Shown: positions 44,654-54,277 of the stretch, one piece after another | Layout: each line of letters begins with the position of its first letter | Numbering within the stretch: position 1 is the first letter of the stretch | DNA from: Pseudanabaena sp. PCC 7367 | GTDB taxonomy: Bacteria > Cyanobacteriota > Cyanobacteriia > Pseudanabaenales > Pseudanabaenaceae | Direction of reading: 5' to 3' | Length of the DNA: 64,000 nt | NCBI RefSeq assembly: GCF_000317065.1 | Contig: NC_019701.1 | Coordinates: 1,674,001-1,738,000, forward strand | The notes under the pieces: generated by a model | What the model was told of the DNA's origin: nothing | The model's input: only the letters and a program-made list of their open reading frames with translations | The model's database searches: none | Position numbers and translations under genes: made by a program

Positions 44654-45211
44654 AGTTCTGTATTGGGCTTGAAATGGCTATTTAGTTTAAATATTCTTTG
44701 GCCAGAGCATATTTTAATCTGCTCACAAGACCAGCATCTTAGCAATAGCATACCCACCTTAAATCCAGCTTAATTTGGGCAAGGGCAATTGAGCCCCATA
44801 GTTAAACATGCTTAAATATTAGGGCACAGATTGGGTACTATCTAACGTAATTGCCTTGCAACTGGATCAATTTCAACTCGATCGATTGGGCAGAATATTA
44901 CTTGGTATTACTTGGTATTACTTATGCATTGCCTGGTGCTATGCGCTATGCCTATAGTTCGATCGGTCAAGAGCATAAATGGTTAAAAATACTTGCATAA
45001 TCATTTATGGCTATTGGTTTGGTTGTTTAGAATCAGACAGGCAAAATAATTAAGAGGTTTTGAGATTTAATAACCTTATCTAGACCTGGGTGATTAGTTC
45101 AGGTGCTTAGGATGCAATTAAGCGATTAATAGCAATTAACTGCAATTAACCAAGCTGCGGCTAACCGCCATCAAAATAAAAAACCTCAAAACACAAATCT
45201 AAGGAGCTAAC
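44654..45211. other. Intergenic region between divergent genes
   Basis: 558 bp upstream of both the zeta-toxin-like gene and the exported repeat protein. A 10-bp direct repeat (TATTACTTGG twice plus TATTACTTAT) lies near 44906-44935. The last 90 bp hold A+T-rich AATTAAC repeats. No further feature is recognised. Confidence 0.45.
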
Positions 45212-45661
45212 GTGAGAATTATTGCTTTTGCCCTATCACTACTGATTGGCTTTCTATCCTTCTTGCCTGTAGCCTGGGCCGCAGACATGAACATCAGCAT
45301 TCAGGGTGACGATCGCTACATCACCATAAAAGATGACGGCACCCTTTATGGGCCTGGCCAAAGTCTGGTGGGTAAAGTAAAGCGCAATGGTGAATATGCC
45401 GATCTTGAGGGCAATGTTTTATTTAAGCTAGAAAAAAATGGTAAGCTGCTCGATCGCAATGGTGACTTACTGTTCACGATCGAGAATACTGGCAAAATGA
45501 TCAATATGGCTGGTCAAGAAATCGGCAAGATGGACAAGGAAGGCAATATTTTGACTCCCAATGGCGACAAGGTGGGCGTAATTACCAATTGCTGCAAGAG
45601 TGCGACCAAGATGCAAAAGGCGGCAGCTTTCATGCTTACGTTCGTGAGTGTGAAAAAATAG
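45212..45661 (+). CDS. Exported protein with five 17-residue repeats
   Basis: 149 residues. A Sec signal peptide (MRIIAFALSLLIG...AWA, cleavage before ADM) is followed by five units of about 17 residues: DDGTLYGPGQSLVGKV, NGEYADLEGNVLFKLEK, NGKLLDRNGDLLFTIEN, TGKMINMAGQEIGKMDK and EGNILTPNGDKVGVITN. Each has a Gly near the start, a second Gly and a V/L/I-G/F pair, suggesting stacked beta-hairpins. Two cysteines (NCCK) and a short basic end follow. The GTG start is well supported by AAGGAG five bases upstream. I do not recognise a named family. Confidence 0.78.
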   Translation: MRIIAFALSLLIGFLSFLPVAWAADMNISIQGDDRYITIKDDGTLYGPGQSLVGKVKRNGEYADLEGNVLFKLEKNGKLLDRNGDLLFTIENTGKMINMAGQEIGKMDKEGNILTPNGDKVGVITNCCKSATKMQKAAAFMLTFVSVKK

Positions 45662-46083
45662 AGCGATATAGAGCGATCTATTTAAGTGATTGGTTCTTAG
45701 TCAAGACTTTTTGCTTGATTTTGATGCAATACAATTCCATCTAATATTTAATTATTTAATTATTTAATCTGGCAGGGCGATCACTTCGACTCTGCCATTT
45801 TGCTTACTTACTGGAGTTTAAACAAAAAATTCCCAATAAAAAACCGACAACATTGCTGCCGGTCACCCAGGTATGTGTGGAGAGATGTAAGTGTGCTTGA
45901 TTAATAGATTAATCCCAATTAAGGTCTAGAGCATCGCCCAGGCGGGTAGTCCGTTTGGGTGATATCGCTGATATCTTGTCAGGCAAGCAAAAGTAAGTTT
46001 AATTTGGGGCGATCGCTTTAGCTAAATACAAGCTAAATACAAATTAGTAAAAATTAGTAAAAATTAGTGCAAATCAACTCAAA
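45662..46083. other. Intergenic region between convergent genes
   Basis: 422 bp. It holds the terminator for the gamma carbonic anhydrase-like gene (45837-45863) and a 10-bp-period repeat of AAATTAGTAA near 46042-46070. A stem TGGCAG/CTGCCA at 45770-45797 followed by TTTT could end the exported-protein transcript, but its loop is long. Confidence 0.4.
45837..45863 (-). terminator. Rho-independent terminator for the gamma carbonic anhydrase-like gene
   Basis: On the minus strand ACCG/CGGT, extended by a CA/TG pair step around single mismatches, is followed by six T (complement of 45838-45843). It lies about 220 bp downstream of the stop codon at 46084. Confidence 0.65.
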
Positions 46084-46614
46084 TCAATAAAAGCCTTTAT
46101 CAGTACCAGTTCCCGCATGAACTTGTGCCAACTTATAATATTTTTCAGCATGGGTAATTAAATCTGCGATCTCAGGTTCGCTCAGCTCGCGCCGTACCTT
46201 CGCCGGAATCCCAGCCACCACCACACCATCGGGCACATTTTTAGTTACCACTGCGCCAGCGCCCACAATGCTACCCACGCCCACTTTCACCCCTTCCAAA
46301 ATAATTGCGCCGATGCCAATCAGGCTACCGCGACCGATCGCCAGGCCATGAATCGTAGCGCGGTGGCCGATCGTCACATAATCATCAATTTCGAGGGCGG
46401 GGCCAGGATCACCATGCAAGATCGCACCATCTTGAATATTGCTACACCGACCCACATGAATTGCATTAACATCAGCCCGCACCACTGCGCCATACCAAAT
46501 ACTGGTTTGCTCCGCCAGCATTACATCCCCCACCACGATCGCATCAGCAGCCACAAACGCAGCCGCACTGAGATCAGGAATTAGCAAACTTGAATTGGAA
46601 TCTGGTTGGAGCAT
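46084..46614 (-). CDS. Gamma carbonic anhydrase family protein (left-handed beta-helix)
   Basis: 176 residues of hexapeptide repeats forming a left-handed beta-helix, with the gamma-carbonic anhydrase layout: SIWYGAVVRADVN, SNIQDGAILHGDPG (first His), VTIGHRATIHGL (two further His ligands) and AGAVVTKNVPDGVVVAGIPAK, then a C-terminal helix. The three zinc ligands are present. Many such proteins (YrdA/PaaY type) show little or no carbonic anhydrase activity, so the family name should not be read as a proven function. It is distinct from the carboxysomal protein CcmM, which carries extra RbcS-like domains. Confidence 0.85.
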   Translation of the reverse strand: MLQPDSNSSLLIPDLSAAAFVAADAIVVGDVMLAEQTSIWYGAVVRADVNAIHVGRCSNIQDGAILHGDPGPALEIDDYVTIGHRATIHGLAIGRGSLIGIGAIILEGVKVGVGSIVGAGAVVTKNVPDGVVVAGIPAKVRRELSEPEIADLITHAEKYYKLAQVHAGTGTDKGFY

Positions 46615-46712
46615 AGTGAAATAGGTTCTTAAATGCTAGGTAATTGGTAATGCTTAATATTACCAACTGCGCTACCAGCTAAAAGAAAATCCTGGCGATC
46701 GCCTTCACTCAG

Positions 46713-48572
46713 TTACTTTTTTGCGGTTGCCTGTTTGATCGGAATTATAATTGTAAACTCAGCGCCACCACCATGTATGTCAGAACTGCAGGTTAGAATC
46801 CCATTGTGGGTTTCAGTCACAATTTGATGGGAGATCGCCATCCCCAGCCCAGTGCCCTGACCAACTGGCTTGGTGGTAAAGAATGGATCGAACAGCTTGT
46901 CAACCACATCCAGACTCATACCAGGGCCATTGTCGGCAATTCGGATCTCAACGTATTTACCCTCTATAACCGTGGTTGAAATCTTAATCTGGCTGGGATT
47001 TTCCTTTACCTGGTTATAGGTTCGCCTGCTATTCTGCTCGTCGATCGCATCGATCGCATTAGAGAGAATATTCATAAACACCTGATTCATCTGTCCGGCA
47101 TAGCATTCTACCTTGGGCAGGTTGCCATATTCCTTGGTTACCTGAATCGCCGGATGCTCTGATTTCACTTTCAAGCGATTGTGCAGAATTACCAGGGTGC
47201 TATTGAGGCCTTCATGGAGATCGACTTCCTTCACATCAGCTTCATCCAGACGCGAGAAGGTACGCAGTGATTTCACAATATCGCGGATTCTGACCGAACC
47301 AGTATTCATTGATTCCAGCATTTTAGAGAAGTCTTCTTTCATGAAGTCCAGCTCGATCGCCTCGATCTCTGCTTCGATCTCAGGGGTGGGGTTAGGATAA
47401 TGTTTTTGGTAAAGTTCAACCAACCCTAGCAAATCCTGGCTATAGCCACGTACGTGGGAAAGATTGCCATGAATAAAATTAACTGGGTTATTGATTTCGT
47501 GGGCGATCCCAGCTACCAATTGCCCCAAACTAGACATTTTCTCGGTTTGCACCAATCTGGCTTCTGCGGCCTTGCGCTCGGTTAATAACTTCCTGACCCG
47601 ATTGATTAGTTTATTGAGTGAGGCAGTTAGCACACCAACTTCATCGCCAGTGGTCACTGGAGCCTGGAGCGTGAAATCTTCTTCATTAGTAACTCTTTCG
47701 GCGATCGCAGTAGTCTCGGCCAGCGGATTAGCGATCGCTCTTGACATCCAGTAGGCGATTGCACTGGCAAGCAGCGCAGAAATGATCAGCGAGATGGCAA
47801 TAATGCTGTTACGCAATTTTATGACCTGAGCAGTTGAATCCTCAACTTCTTCCTCTTCCTGTTCAAGTACATGCTCTAATTCTCTTATAGTTTTGACAAA
47901 GTTGCGAACATCATTAGCATGGTTATCTTGGGATAATAAACCAATTAATGCGGTGATTCCCTCTATATCTTCTGCTTGCAGGTTCACCGCATCAAACTGA
48001 TTGAGCACTGCCTCGATCTTGCTAAAGTGGCCTACCAGGGTTTGGTCATAAATATCTGTTAACTCTTCAATTAATTCTGTTTTCTCTTCGCTCTCCTCTA
48101 CCAGTGATTCCTGGCTTATTTGCTGCATAAGTTGGATATGCTTTTCCAGCCCATCTAGATTTTCATAAAATCCAGAAACATCTACCCTAAATAGTTCTGG
48201 GTCAAATTCCCTGGCCCCCAGACGAGCCGAGGAAACTTCCAGTCTCAGCAGCGAAGATTCAACGCCATGAATAACATGCAATTCTTCCATGATATCTTGC
48301 CGAGCTTCCCTGGTACTTTTTAAATGGGAGTTGCCAATTACCAGACCCACAACCGCACCTAAGGTAGAAATGCCGATCGCTACAATAAAGCCAGTGGCCA
48401 CCTTTTTGCCAATCGACCAATTAGAAAACGTCAAGCCATTCCCCCCCTTACGACTCTTGGTATTCTGACTTTTTGATTTGCTTGCAGCCGGTGGAAAACC
48501 ACTGGTAAGGGCGATCGGCTGATTTTTAGCTCGATCGTCTGCTTCCATATATTTGCTGTTTGACGGAACCAT
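46713..48572 (-). CDS. Membrane-bound sensor histidine kinase with HAMP domain
   Basis: 619 residues. A membrane helix lies at about 52-74 and a second at about 250-272, enclosing a mostly helical Glu-rich periplasmic sensor. A HAMP linker follows (about 273-325), then a coiled coil. HisKA has the phospho-acceptor His358 in GIAHEINNPVNFI, and the HATPase domain is intact: NILSNAIDAI (N-box), DNGPGMS (G1), FDPFFTTKP (F-box) and GTGLGMAIS (G2). The subtype resembles NtrB/ZraS-like kinases of cyanobacteria. No response regulator is adjacent, so it is an orphan kinase here. Confidence 0.92.
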   Translation of the reverse strand: MVPSNSKYMEADDRAKNQPIALTSGFPPAASKSKSQNTKSRKGGNGLTFSNWSIGKKVATGFIVAIGISTLGAVVGLVIGNSHLKSTREARQDIMEELHVIHGVESSLLRLEVSSARLGAREFDPELFRVDVSGFYENLDGLEKHIQLMQQISQESLVEESEEKTELIEELTDIYDQTLVGHFSKIEAVLNQFDAVNLQAEDIEGITALIGLLSQDNHANDVRNFVKTIRELEHVLEQEEEEVEDSTAQVIKLRNSIIAISLIISALLASAIAYWMSRAIANPLAETTAIAERVTNEEDFTLQAPVTTGDEVGVLTASLNKLINRVRKLLTERKAAEARLVQTEKMSSLGQLVAGIAHEINNPVNFIHGNLSHVRGYSQDLLGLVELYQKHYPNPTPEIEAEIEAIELDFMKEDFSKMLESMNTGSVRIRDIVKSLRTFSRLDEADVKEVDLHEGLNSTLVILHNRLKVKSEHPAIQVTKEYGNLPKVECYAGQMNQVFMNILSNAIDAIDEQNSRRTYNQVKENPSQIKISTTVIEGKYVEIRIADNGPGMSLDVVDKLFDPFFTTKPVGQGTGLGMAISHQIVTETHNGILTCSSDIHGGGAEFTIIIPIKQATAKK

Positions 48573-48887
48573 AAGTCTGTATTTCCAGAGAACAATGTCT
48601 CGATCACATAAATCCTGCTTTAGTAAATCAGTTTAGATATATTGGTTGGCAAGCGTCAGTGGGAAAAAGTGGGTTTCCTCCCAAGCAGCAAGATATCTAG
48701 ACAAAGATTAAGCAAAAATTAAAATAAGCTGATTACAAAAAATTCAAAGTCTGTATTTTTGTCTGTATTTTTACAAAAGAGTAAATTTTTGATTTCAGCT
48801 TCATTGATTTTATTTAAGAGTGGCGCATAGGCTGGCAGAATCCGCAAAAGTCACTCAACAAATTATATTGTTGAAACCTGATTGTAA
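48573..48887. other. Intergenic region between rfbB and the sensor kinase
   Basis: 315 bp, A+T-rich. I see no terminator with a clear U-run and no RNA gene. Confidence 0.35.
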
Positions 48888-49970
48888 TTAGCGCTGCCCA
48901 TAGTTTTGCTGGAGCCAATCCTGGTATGCTCCCGATCGCACCTGTTCGATCCAGAAGCCATTGGCCAAATACCATTCGATCGTTTTGCGTAGGCCCGACT
49001 TAAAGCTTTCCTGCGGTTGCCAGCCCAGATCTTGTTTGAGTTTGCGACAATCGATCGCATAGCGGCGATCGTGGCCAGGGCGATCGGTGACGAAGGTAAT
49101 CAGGCTTTTTCTTTCTAATCCTGGTTGAGGCTTAATTTCGTCGAGAAGATTACAAATCAGGGTGACCACGTCTATATTGGCCTCTTCGCTTTCACCGCCA
49201 ATATTATAAGTAGTACCGATCGCAGCATTATTTAAAACCGTGTAGATCGCATCGCAATGATCTTCCACATACAACCAATCGCGGATATTCTGGCCATCAC
49301 CATAAACAGGCAGGGGCTTGCCTTCGAGGGCATTGAGAATCATCAATGGAATTAGTTTTTCGGGGAATTGGAACGGCCCATAATTATTTGAGCAATTGGT
49401 GGTGAGCGTGGGCAGGCCATAGGTGTGGTGATAGGCTCGCACCAGATGATCGGCCGCCGCCTTGGAAGCCGCATAGGGGCTGTTGGGAGCATAGGCGGTA
49501 GTCTCGGAAAAAGCGGGATCGGTGCGATCGAGTGATCCATAGACCTCATCGGTGGACACATGCAAAAAGCGAAACTGCTCAGGATTAGCTAAACCCTGCC
49601 AATATTTACGTGTTGCTTCGAGCAGGTCAAATGTGCCCACCACATTAGTGTGAATAAATTGGCCAGGATTGACGATCGAGCGATCGACATGGCTCTCCGC
49701 CGCAAAGTTGACGATCGCATCGGGTTGATACTGCTGCAACAGGTAGCTAACTAATTCTTGATTGCCAATATCACCACGCACAAATACATAACCCGGATCA
49801 TCAACCAGGCTAGCCAGGGTTTGCAGGTTGCCAGCATAGGTGAGTTTATCTAGATTAATAATTCGCTCGACCCAATTTTGTTGTCGCGCCTTCAGCACAA
49901 AGTTAGCGCCAATAAACCCAGCTCCACCCGTGACTAAGTAGGTTTTGCGATCGCCTTTTGCTACATCCAT
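48888..49970 (-). CDS. rfbB: dTDP-glucose 4,6-dehydratase
   Basis: RfbB converts dTDP-glucose to dTDP-4-keto-6-deoxyglucose, the second step towards dTDP-rhamnose. The extended SDR fold is clear in 360 residues: [13 protein letters not shown] (NAD), [11 protein letters not shown], the catalytic HVSTDEVYG (Thr, Asp, Glu), [10 protein letters not shown] (Tyr and Lys) and [15 protein letters not shown]. The C-terminal [13 protein letters not shown] binds the dTDP-sugar. The other rml genes (rfbA, rfbC, rfbD) are not in the window. It may supply sugars for the rhamnosyltransferase-like protein at 38249-39097. Confidence 0.95.
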   Translation of the reverse strand: MDVAKGDRKTYLVTGGAGFIGANFVLKARQQNWVERIINLDKLTYAGNLQTLASLVDDPGYVFVRGDIGNQELVSYLLQQYQPDAIVNFAAESHVDRSIVNPGQFIHTNVVGTFDLLEATRKYWQGLANPEQFRFLHVSTDEVYGSLDRTDPAFSETTAYAPNSPYAASKAAADHLVRAYHHTYGLPTLTTNCSNNYGPFQFPEKLIPLMILNALEGKPLPVYGDGQNIRDWLYVEDHCDAIYTVLNNAAIGTTYNIGGESEEANIDVVTLICNLLDEIKPQPGLERKSLITFVTDRPGHDRRYAIDCRKLKQDLGWQPQESFKSGLRKTIEWYLANGFWIEQVRSGAYQDWLQQNYGQR

Positions 49971-50130
49971 AAATTAATTTGATCACTCAATTGATTTAAC
50001 TTGCCAGGATTAGTTTAGCTGTTTGGGTAGCGCATCTCACTATTTGCCAGCAGTTGCGTCTAACGACCTAATATTGGCGATCGCCATACTTTAAGTCAAC
50101 CAAAACTCAAGCAAAACGCAACCAGGTTAC

Positions 50131-50898
50131 TTACAAAAAGCGCTTGCGGAAAATTGCCTCGATCGGATTGAAGCTATAATTACCCAACCACCGCTCATAG
50201 GCCGTTTTTTGGCGCATCTTCAACGCAAACTCAGTCGAAAAAATTTCGCCATCCTCATAAAAATTGATCGGCAGTTCCTCAATCTCCGGGATCGTTTGCT
50301 GTTCCAGTGAGGTGATGTAGTTGGAGACTAGCTCCCGCTGTTTTGAGGTATCGCCATACTCAGATTTGATACTCTCGATCGTGGATAGCACTTCATTGGC
50401 CTTGGGTGGACTAATATCATCCCGGCTAAAGAACTGGTCATAGTTCGGCTTAGATTCCGGTTCGGGTAGCTCTGCTGCGGCAAAACAACGATTAACAATC
50501 CTGAGCCCAGTGGCATGGGCAGTCTGGCGGCTGATATGGGCATCGAAAAAGGCGATCGCCTTGACCACCCGATCAAACGAATCTAAATCAAAATAGCCCT
50601 GGATTGAATCACCATGACCTGAGCTATTGGCATCAACTAACCCAAAATTTCCTAACACAATAGGGCGATCGCTGGCCGCTAGCTTACGGGCACTTTTTTT
50701 GAATTTGAGCGACTGGGTTTCCTGGCCATAGCGCCATTCCCAACCAGTCGAGCGATCGCTCTGGTCAATGCTATGCATACAATCCAAATTTGCAAAAGCC
50801 TGGCATAGGGTGGAGCGATCGGCAATGCCGTAATATAACCTGGCCGGTTGATACAGCTCTCCTGTGCTTGTAATTGCTGGCGATCGTCGCAATTTCAC
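50131..50898 (-). CDS. Conserved-looking protein of unknown function
   Basis: 255 residues, soluble, no signal peptide. The first 150 residues are mixed alpha/beta, with phrases such as YYGIADRST, WRYGQETQSLKFKKSARKL, VLGNFGLVD and GYFDLDSFDRVVKAIAFFD. The C-terminal half is helical and acidic, and it ends with FNPIEAIFRKRFL. I do not recognise the family. A GTG at 50898 is the longest start; a TTG at codon 3 has AGGG at better spacing, so the first residues are uncertain. It stands alone between rfbB and cysC. Confidence 0.65.
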   Translation of the reverse strand: MKLRRSPAITSTGELYQPARLYYGIADRSTLCQAFANLDCMHSIDQSDRSTGWEWRYGQETQSLKFKKSARKLAASDRPIVLGNFGLVDANSSGHGDSIQGYFDLDSFDRVVKAIAFFDAHISRQTAHATGLRIVNRCFAAAELPEPESKPNYDQFFSRDDISPPKANEVLSTIESIKSEYGDTSKQRELVSNYITSLEQQTIPEIEELPINFYEDGEIFSTEFALKMRQKTAYERWLGNYSFNPIEAIFRKRFL

Positions 50899-51553
50899 CC
50901 TTAATATTATTTAAATATATAAACAAAGAATTGATGTTGCTAGTTAAGTTTAACCAATAATTTAAGCAACATGGCAATATGTTTTCGGGTTGTTAAATAT
51001 TCAAAGAATGGCAGATTAAAGTAACTTACTAGCCAACCTATCAGCATCTACACTCAGCATCTACGCTAGATGTATTTCCAAATGCACAGACAAATTCTTT
51101 AGTCAGAATCCAAGATCATAAAACAAGATCATAAAAAGTTATCGCTTGCCTAGCCCAACGGCTTTTTTAGGCATATTGTTCTAACTTATAACGCAAAGAG
51201 AGAGCCGATAACTTTCCGTGTTTCGTTTCGGCTCTCAGCTTCGGTTCGCTCCTCACACTGAAAAAAAGTATAGCGTATAATTGCACCACCTTTGATCCTA
51301 AAACAGCAAAATATAGCGCCAAACTCTACCACTTTAGGCATACATCTAGTTAATCAAGTATGGCTTCAACCATCTTTTGGGCTGATTTGTGAGCCATAGA
51401 TCTTAAGCGTTATGCTTACACGGCAATTGTTGTTATCTCAAACTTCCAAAAAGGTATTATTATTTTCGCTAGCGTTTTAGTTCCGGTTAGTTTTACGAGC
51501 TAAACACCTAGCATAATCAATCATGATCCAGTCAAACTAATAATTGAGATTAA
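50899..51553. other. Intergenic region between divergent genes with a stable hairpin
   Basis: 655 bp between the unknown-function gene and cysC. The hairpin at 51200-51236 and the sequence after it are described separately. Elsewhere I find no ORF or tRNA. Confidence 0.45.
51195..51262 (+). ncRNA. Candidate small RNA with 5' hairpin and Yfr1-like motif
   Basis: A TATAAC box at 51187-51192 would start transcription near 51198. The first transcribed bases form a perfect 9-bp stem (GAGAGCCGA 51200-51208 with TCGGCTCTC 51228-51236) and a 19-nt loop. Further on is CTCCTCACAC (about 51250-51259), ten of the eleven bases of the single-stranded element ACUCCUCACAC that defines the cyanobacterial sRNA Yfr1. 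A 3' terminator hairpin, expected in Yfr1, is missing, so the assignment is weak. Confidence 0.3.
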
Positions 51554-52096
51554 ATGGAAAAATTCGGCACAACAATTTGGTTCACAGGGCTAAGTGGGGC
51601 TGGCAAAACTACGATCGGTTCCCAGGTAGCTAAAGAACTGCGCGATCGGCAATATAAAGTCGAAGTCCTCGATGGAGATATTGTGCGCGAAAACCTGACC
51701 AAAGGGTTGGGATTCAGCCGCGAAGATCGAGATGAAAATATTCGCCGAATTGGTTTCGTGGCTAATTTACTCACTCGTAATGGCGTGGTGGTAATTGTGT
51801 CAGCGATCTCTCCCTACAATGAAATCCGCCAACATATTAAAGAAACGATCGGTAACTTTATTGAGGTTTTTGTTAATTCACCTTTGTCAGTGTGCGAAGC
51901 CAGGGATGTGAAGGGCTTATATAAACGAGCCAGAGCCGGTGAGATTAAGAATTTTACTGGCATTGATGACCCTTACGAAGCGCCGATCGATCCGGAGGTG
52001 GAATGTAGAACCGATCAAGAAACCGAGGCACAAAGCATAGCTAAGGTGATCGCTAAGTTTGAGGAACTACAAGCCCAATTGCAGAAAGACAGTTAA
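51554..52096 (+). CDS. cysC: Adenylylsulfate kinase (APS kinase)
   Basis: CysC phosphorylates adenosine 5'-phosphosulfate to PAPS in sulfate assimilation. The P-loop GLSGAGKTT is at about residues 12-20, and LDGDIVRENL, FSREDRDENIRRIG (APS-binding lid), SPYNEIR and KGLYKRARAGEIKNFTGIDDPYE follow in the family order. The length of 180 residues is normal for the single-domain enzyme. It is monocistronic, with a terminator about 190 bp downstream and an 11-bp repeat array in between. Confidence 0.95.
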   Translation: MEKFGTTIWFTGLSGAGKTTIGSQVAKELRDRQYKVEVLDGDIVRENLTKGLGFSREDRDENIRRIGFVANLLTRNGVVVIVSAISPYNEIRQHIKETIGNFIEVFVNSPLSVCEARDVKGLYKRARAGEIKNFTGIDDPYEAPIDPEVECRTDQETEAQSIAKVIAKFEELQAQLQKDS

Positions 52097-52149
52097 CTGA
52101 GCTAGCATTTTGCCATAGAGTTACTTGGTAAAAACTCTTTGAATAACCG

Positions 52150-52204
52150 TTCAATACCAGTTCAATATTGGTTCAATATTGATTCAATGTTAATTCAATA
52201 AAAA
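52150..52204. repeat. 11-bp tandem repeat, five degenerate copies
   Basis: TTCAATACCAG, TTCAATATTGG, TTCAATATTGA, TTCAATGTTAA and TTCAATAAAAA follow one another without gaps. The first six bases are constant and the last five vary, so the array is older than the perfect ones elsewhere. Confidence 0.9.
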
Positions 52205-52282
52205 ACAACGATCGCTACAGCCGCAATCGGGTTTTCAGGCGATCGCCAGTAATGACAAATTAACAATTCCAAGGCTCGATCG

Positions 52283-52306
52283 AACTCAAATTATTTGAGT
52301 TTTTTT
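52283..52306 (+). terminator. Rho-independent terminator of cysC
   Basis: An 8-bp perfect stem (AACTCAAA/TTTGAGTT) with a TTA loop runs into a T-run ending at 52306. It overlaps the stop codon of the convergent gene by two bases. Confidence 0.75.
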
Positions 52307-54266
52307 ATTGCCGTCGTACATAAGTCGCCAGGCTGCCATAGGTATGCAACTTGGTGTAATTAGCTTGAATACATTGATCTAAAATCGGCAACACATCTGC
52401 GAGCAAGTGGGTATGGCGATCGCCAAAACTAAGTTTCTCCACCGCGTCATGCACAATTAGCTTAGGTTTGGCAGCAGCTAATTCACTACAGATCCGTTCT
52501 TGTTTTTGGGCAGTGGGGCGAGCATATAAATCAATCAGGGAATCGTAATAGGTGGGATTAGAGCGTTGCGAAAGCCCATAGAAAGGGAACGTAAAAGGAA
52601 TCACAAAAATTGGCTCACCCGGTTGGGTATAGGTTTCGATTTCCTGGATTACCCGCTGCACAAACTCAGCTTCACCTTGCCGGAGCATAAACTGTCCTGC
52701 AGGAGCCGAGATCTGGGTCACCTGCCGATTAGTTGAAATCAGCAATCGCGGCAGATTATAGACCAGCAAGATCGCTAGCGGCAAGCCAATCACTAACAGC
52801 ATCCTTTGATACCAAAAAGCCAATCTAGCTTGGTGTCGCCTTGGTGAATCTAAATCTTGCGCATTTTTTGTCTGGCATCTAGTCTGATCAACATCAGGGA
52901 TATAAATATACGGAAGCGATCGCCACTTTTGCCATATCACCATAACTAGGAACGGAGCCAGAACCAGTAGCGGAAATAGCACATAGGTTAGATAACCAAA
53001 ATCACTGCGCCCCAGGCAACGGGGAAAACTCAAGCAAATCCAGCCAATTAATAGTAAAACTTTGTTAACCGCAGTTCGGGTTAAATAATTCTGGTACAAC
53101 ACGAAAGCAACAGAGATCGCCACCAAAAATGGAAAGCTGTATAGCGTAAGCTTAGGCACAATCCAATTTAGATATGCTATACCGCTGGCAAGATTTATAT
53201 CTATCGGCGGTTTCACTGCCACGACATTATAAAAGTAGGGCAGATTCAAGGATGTACCATGTTGGATTGCATCAATGAATATAGCCGGAAGCATTGCTTT
53301 AAAAAATGAAAAGCAAGCGATCGCCATAATCGCCAGGGTCAAACCAAACCCGCTACTTAGAGCCAATATATCGCTTAAACATGAGTGCGATCGCTCTAGT
53401 CGCTGCGATCGGTTACATTCATTTAACAGCTCTGATTGCTCTATTTGCAATAACTGCGGCGATTTTCCAGCTTGTTTAATATTCTGGGGAGCAATATTCT
53501 GAGGAGCAATATTTTTGAAATCTGGTAAGCCACTATTTAAACATTGGTAATGTCGATGATCCGGCTCACTAGTTGTTGCTAAATCAGCACGAGCATAATT
53601 TCGAGCATAATTTTTAAGTAAGTAGCGATCGGCCAGAAGCGTAATAACTACAGCCACAAAAAAAACACTGGCTAGTTCAAATCTAATCGAAAAAGCTAGG
53701 GCAATGAAACAACCAGCGATTGCTAAGGCAATAGATAGGCTCTGTTTTTTGGGCGTAGCTAATTGCTCTATTACTCGAGAATCATCGATCTTCGCATCAA
53801 AGTGCTCAAAAATCAATAAACAAGCAATCAAGAGCGGAATTATATAAATATTAATTAAGGTAATAATATTGGTATAAATTAAAACTGCCGTAATGATCGC
53901 AGTGATGTTATTGCCCAGTTTCCGAGCCAGTTGGAATCCCAATAGACTAGCCAAAATTTTAACAGCAGCAAAAAAAAACGGAATAATATCCAGCCGATCG
54001 CCAAACAATTTCACAAAGAAGGCTGGTAAATAGACTTCGCCAGGCGGAAAAAGCAGCCAAAAATCCCGATAGGGCAGATCACCCTTTAGCACCCGATAGA
54101 CATTATTAACATATTCACCATAATCACCAGTGCTGAGCAGATTATGTTGGCTCTGAAAGGCATGATTAGTAAAAATCAACCCTAAACATAGGATTATATA
54201 AATACTATTAACCTGATTCAGGTACTTGATGCAGTTATTGATATATGTATAGAGAGATTTATACAC
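52305..54266 (-). CDS. Polytopic membrane protein, GT-C glycosyltransferase-like
   Basis: 653 residues with about 11 membrane helices. After the first helix an extracytoplasmic loop contains TGDYGEYVNNVYRVLKGDLPYRDFWLLFPPG. The layout (acidic residue, then YRDFW...PPG) is common to ArnT/PMT-like GT-C transferases, where the Asp is the catalytic or lipid-binding residue. A long polar cytoplasmic insert lies at about 225-300 and the C-terminal 150 residues form a soluble domain. The start is GTG, 11 bp after the stop of the upstream oxidoreductase gene, so both form an operon. Substrates are unknown; lipid-linked sugars are likely by family. Confidence 0.7.
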   Translation of the reverse strand: MYKSLYTYINNCIKYLNQVNSIYIILCLGLIFTNHAFQSQHNLLSTGDYGEYVNNVYRVLKGDLPYRDFWLLFPPGEVYLPAFFVKLFGDRLDIIPFFFAAVKILASLLGFQLARKLGNNITAIITAVLIYTNIITLINIYIIPLLIACLLIFEHFDAKIDDSRVIEQLATPKKQSLSIALAIAGCFIALAFSIRFELASVFFVAVVITLLADRYLLKNYARNYARADLATTSEPDHRHYQCLNSGLPDFKNIAPQNIAPQNIKQAGKSPQLLQIEQSELLNECNRSQRLERSHSCLSDILALSSGFGLTLAIMAIACFSFFKAMLPAIFIDAIQHGTSLNLPYFYNVVAVKPPIDINLASGIAYLNWIVPKLTLYSFPFLVAISVAFVLYQNYLTRTAVNKVLLLIGWICLSFPRCLGRSDFGYLTYVLFPLLVLAPFLVMVIWQKWRSLPYIYIPDVDQTRCQTKNAQDLDSPRRHQARLAFWYQRMLLVIGLPLAILLVYNLPRLLISTNRQVTQISAPAGQFMLRQGEAEFVQRVIQEIETYTQPGEPIFVIPFTFPFYGLSQRSNPTYYDSLIDLYARPTAQKQERICSELAAAKPKLIVHDAVEKLSFGDRHTHLLADVLPILDQCIQANYTKLHTYGSLATYVRRQ

Positions 54267-54277
54267 TTTGAATTCGT

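Noticed and set aside
45770-45797. Terminator after the exported repeat protein
   Set aside because: The stem is only 6 bp with a 16-nt loop; kept as a remark only.
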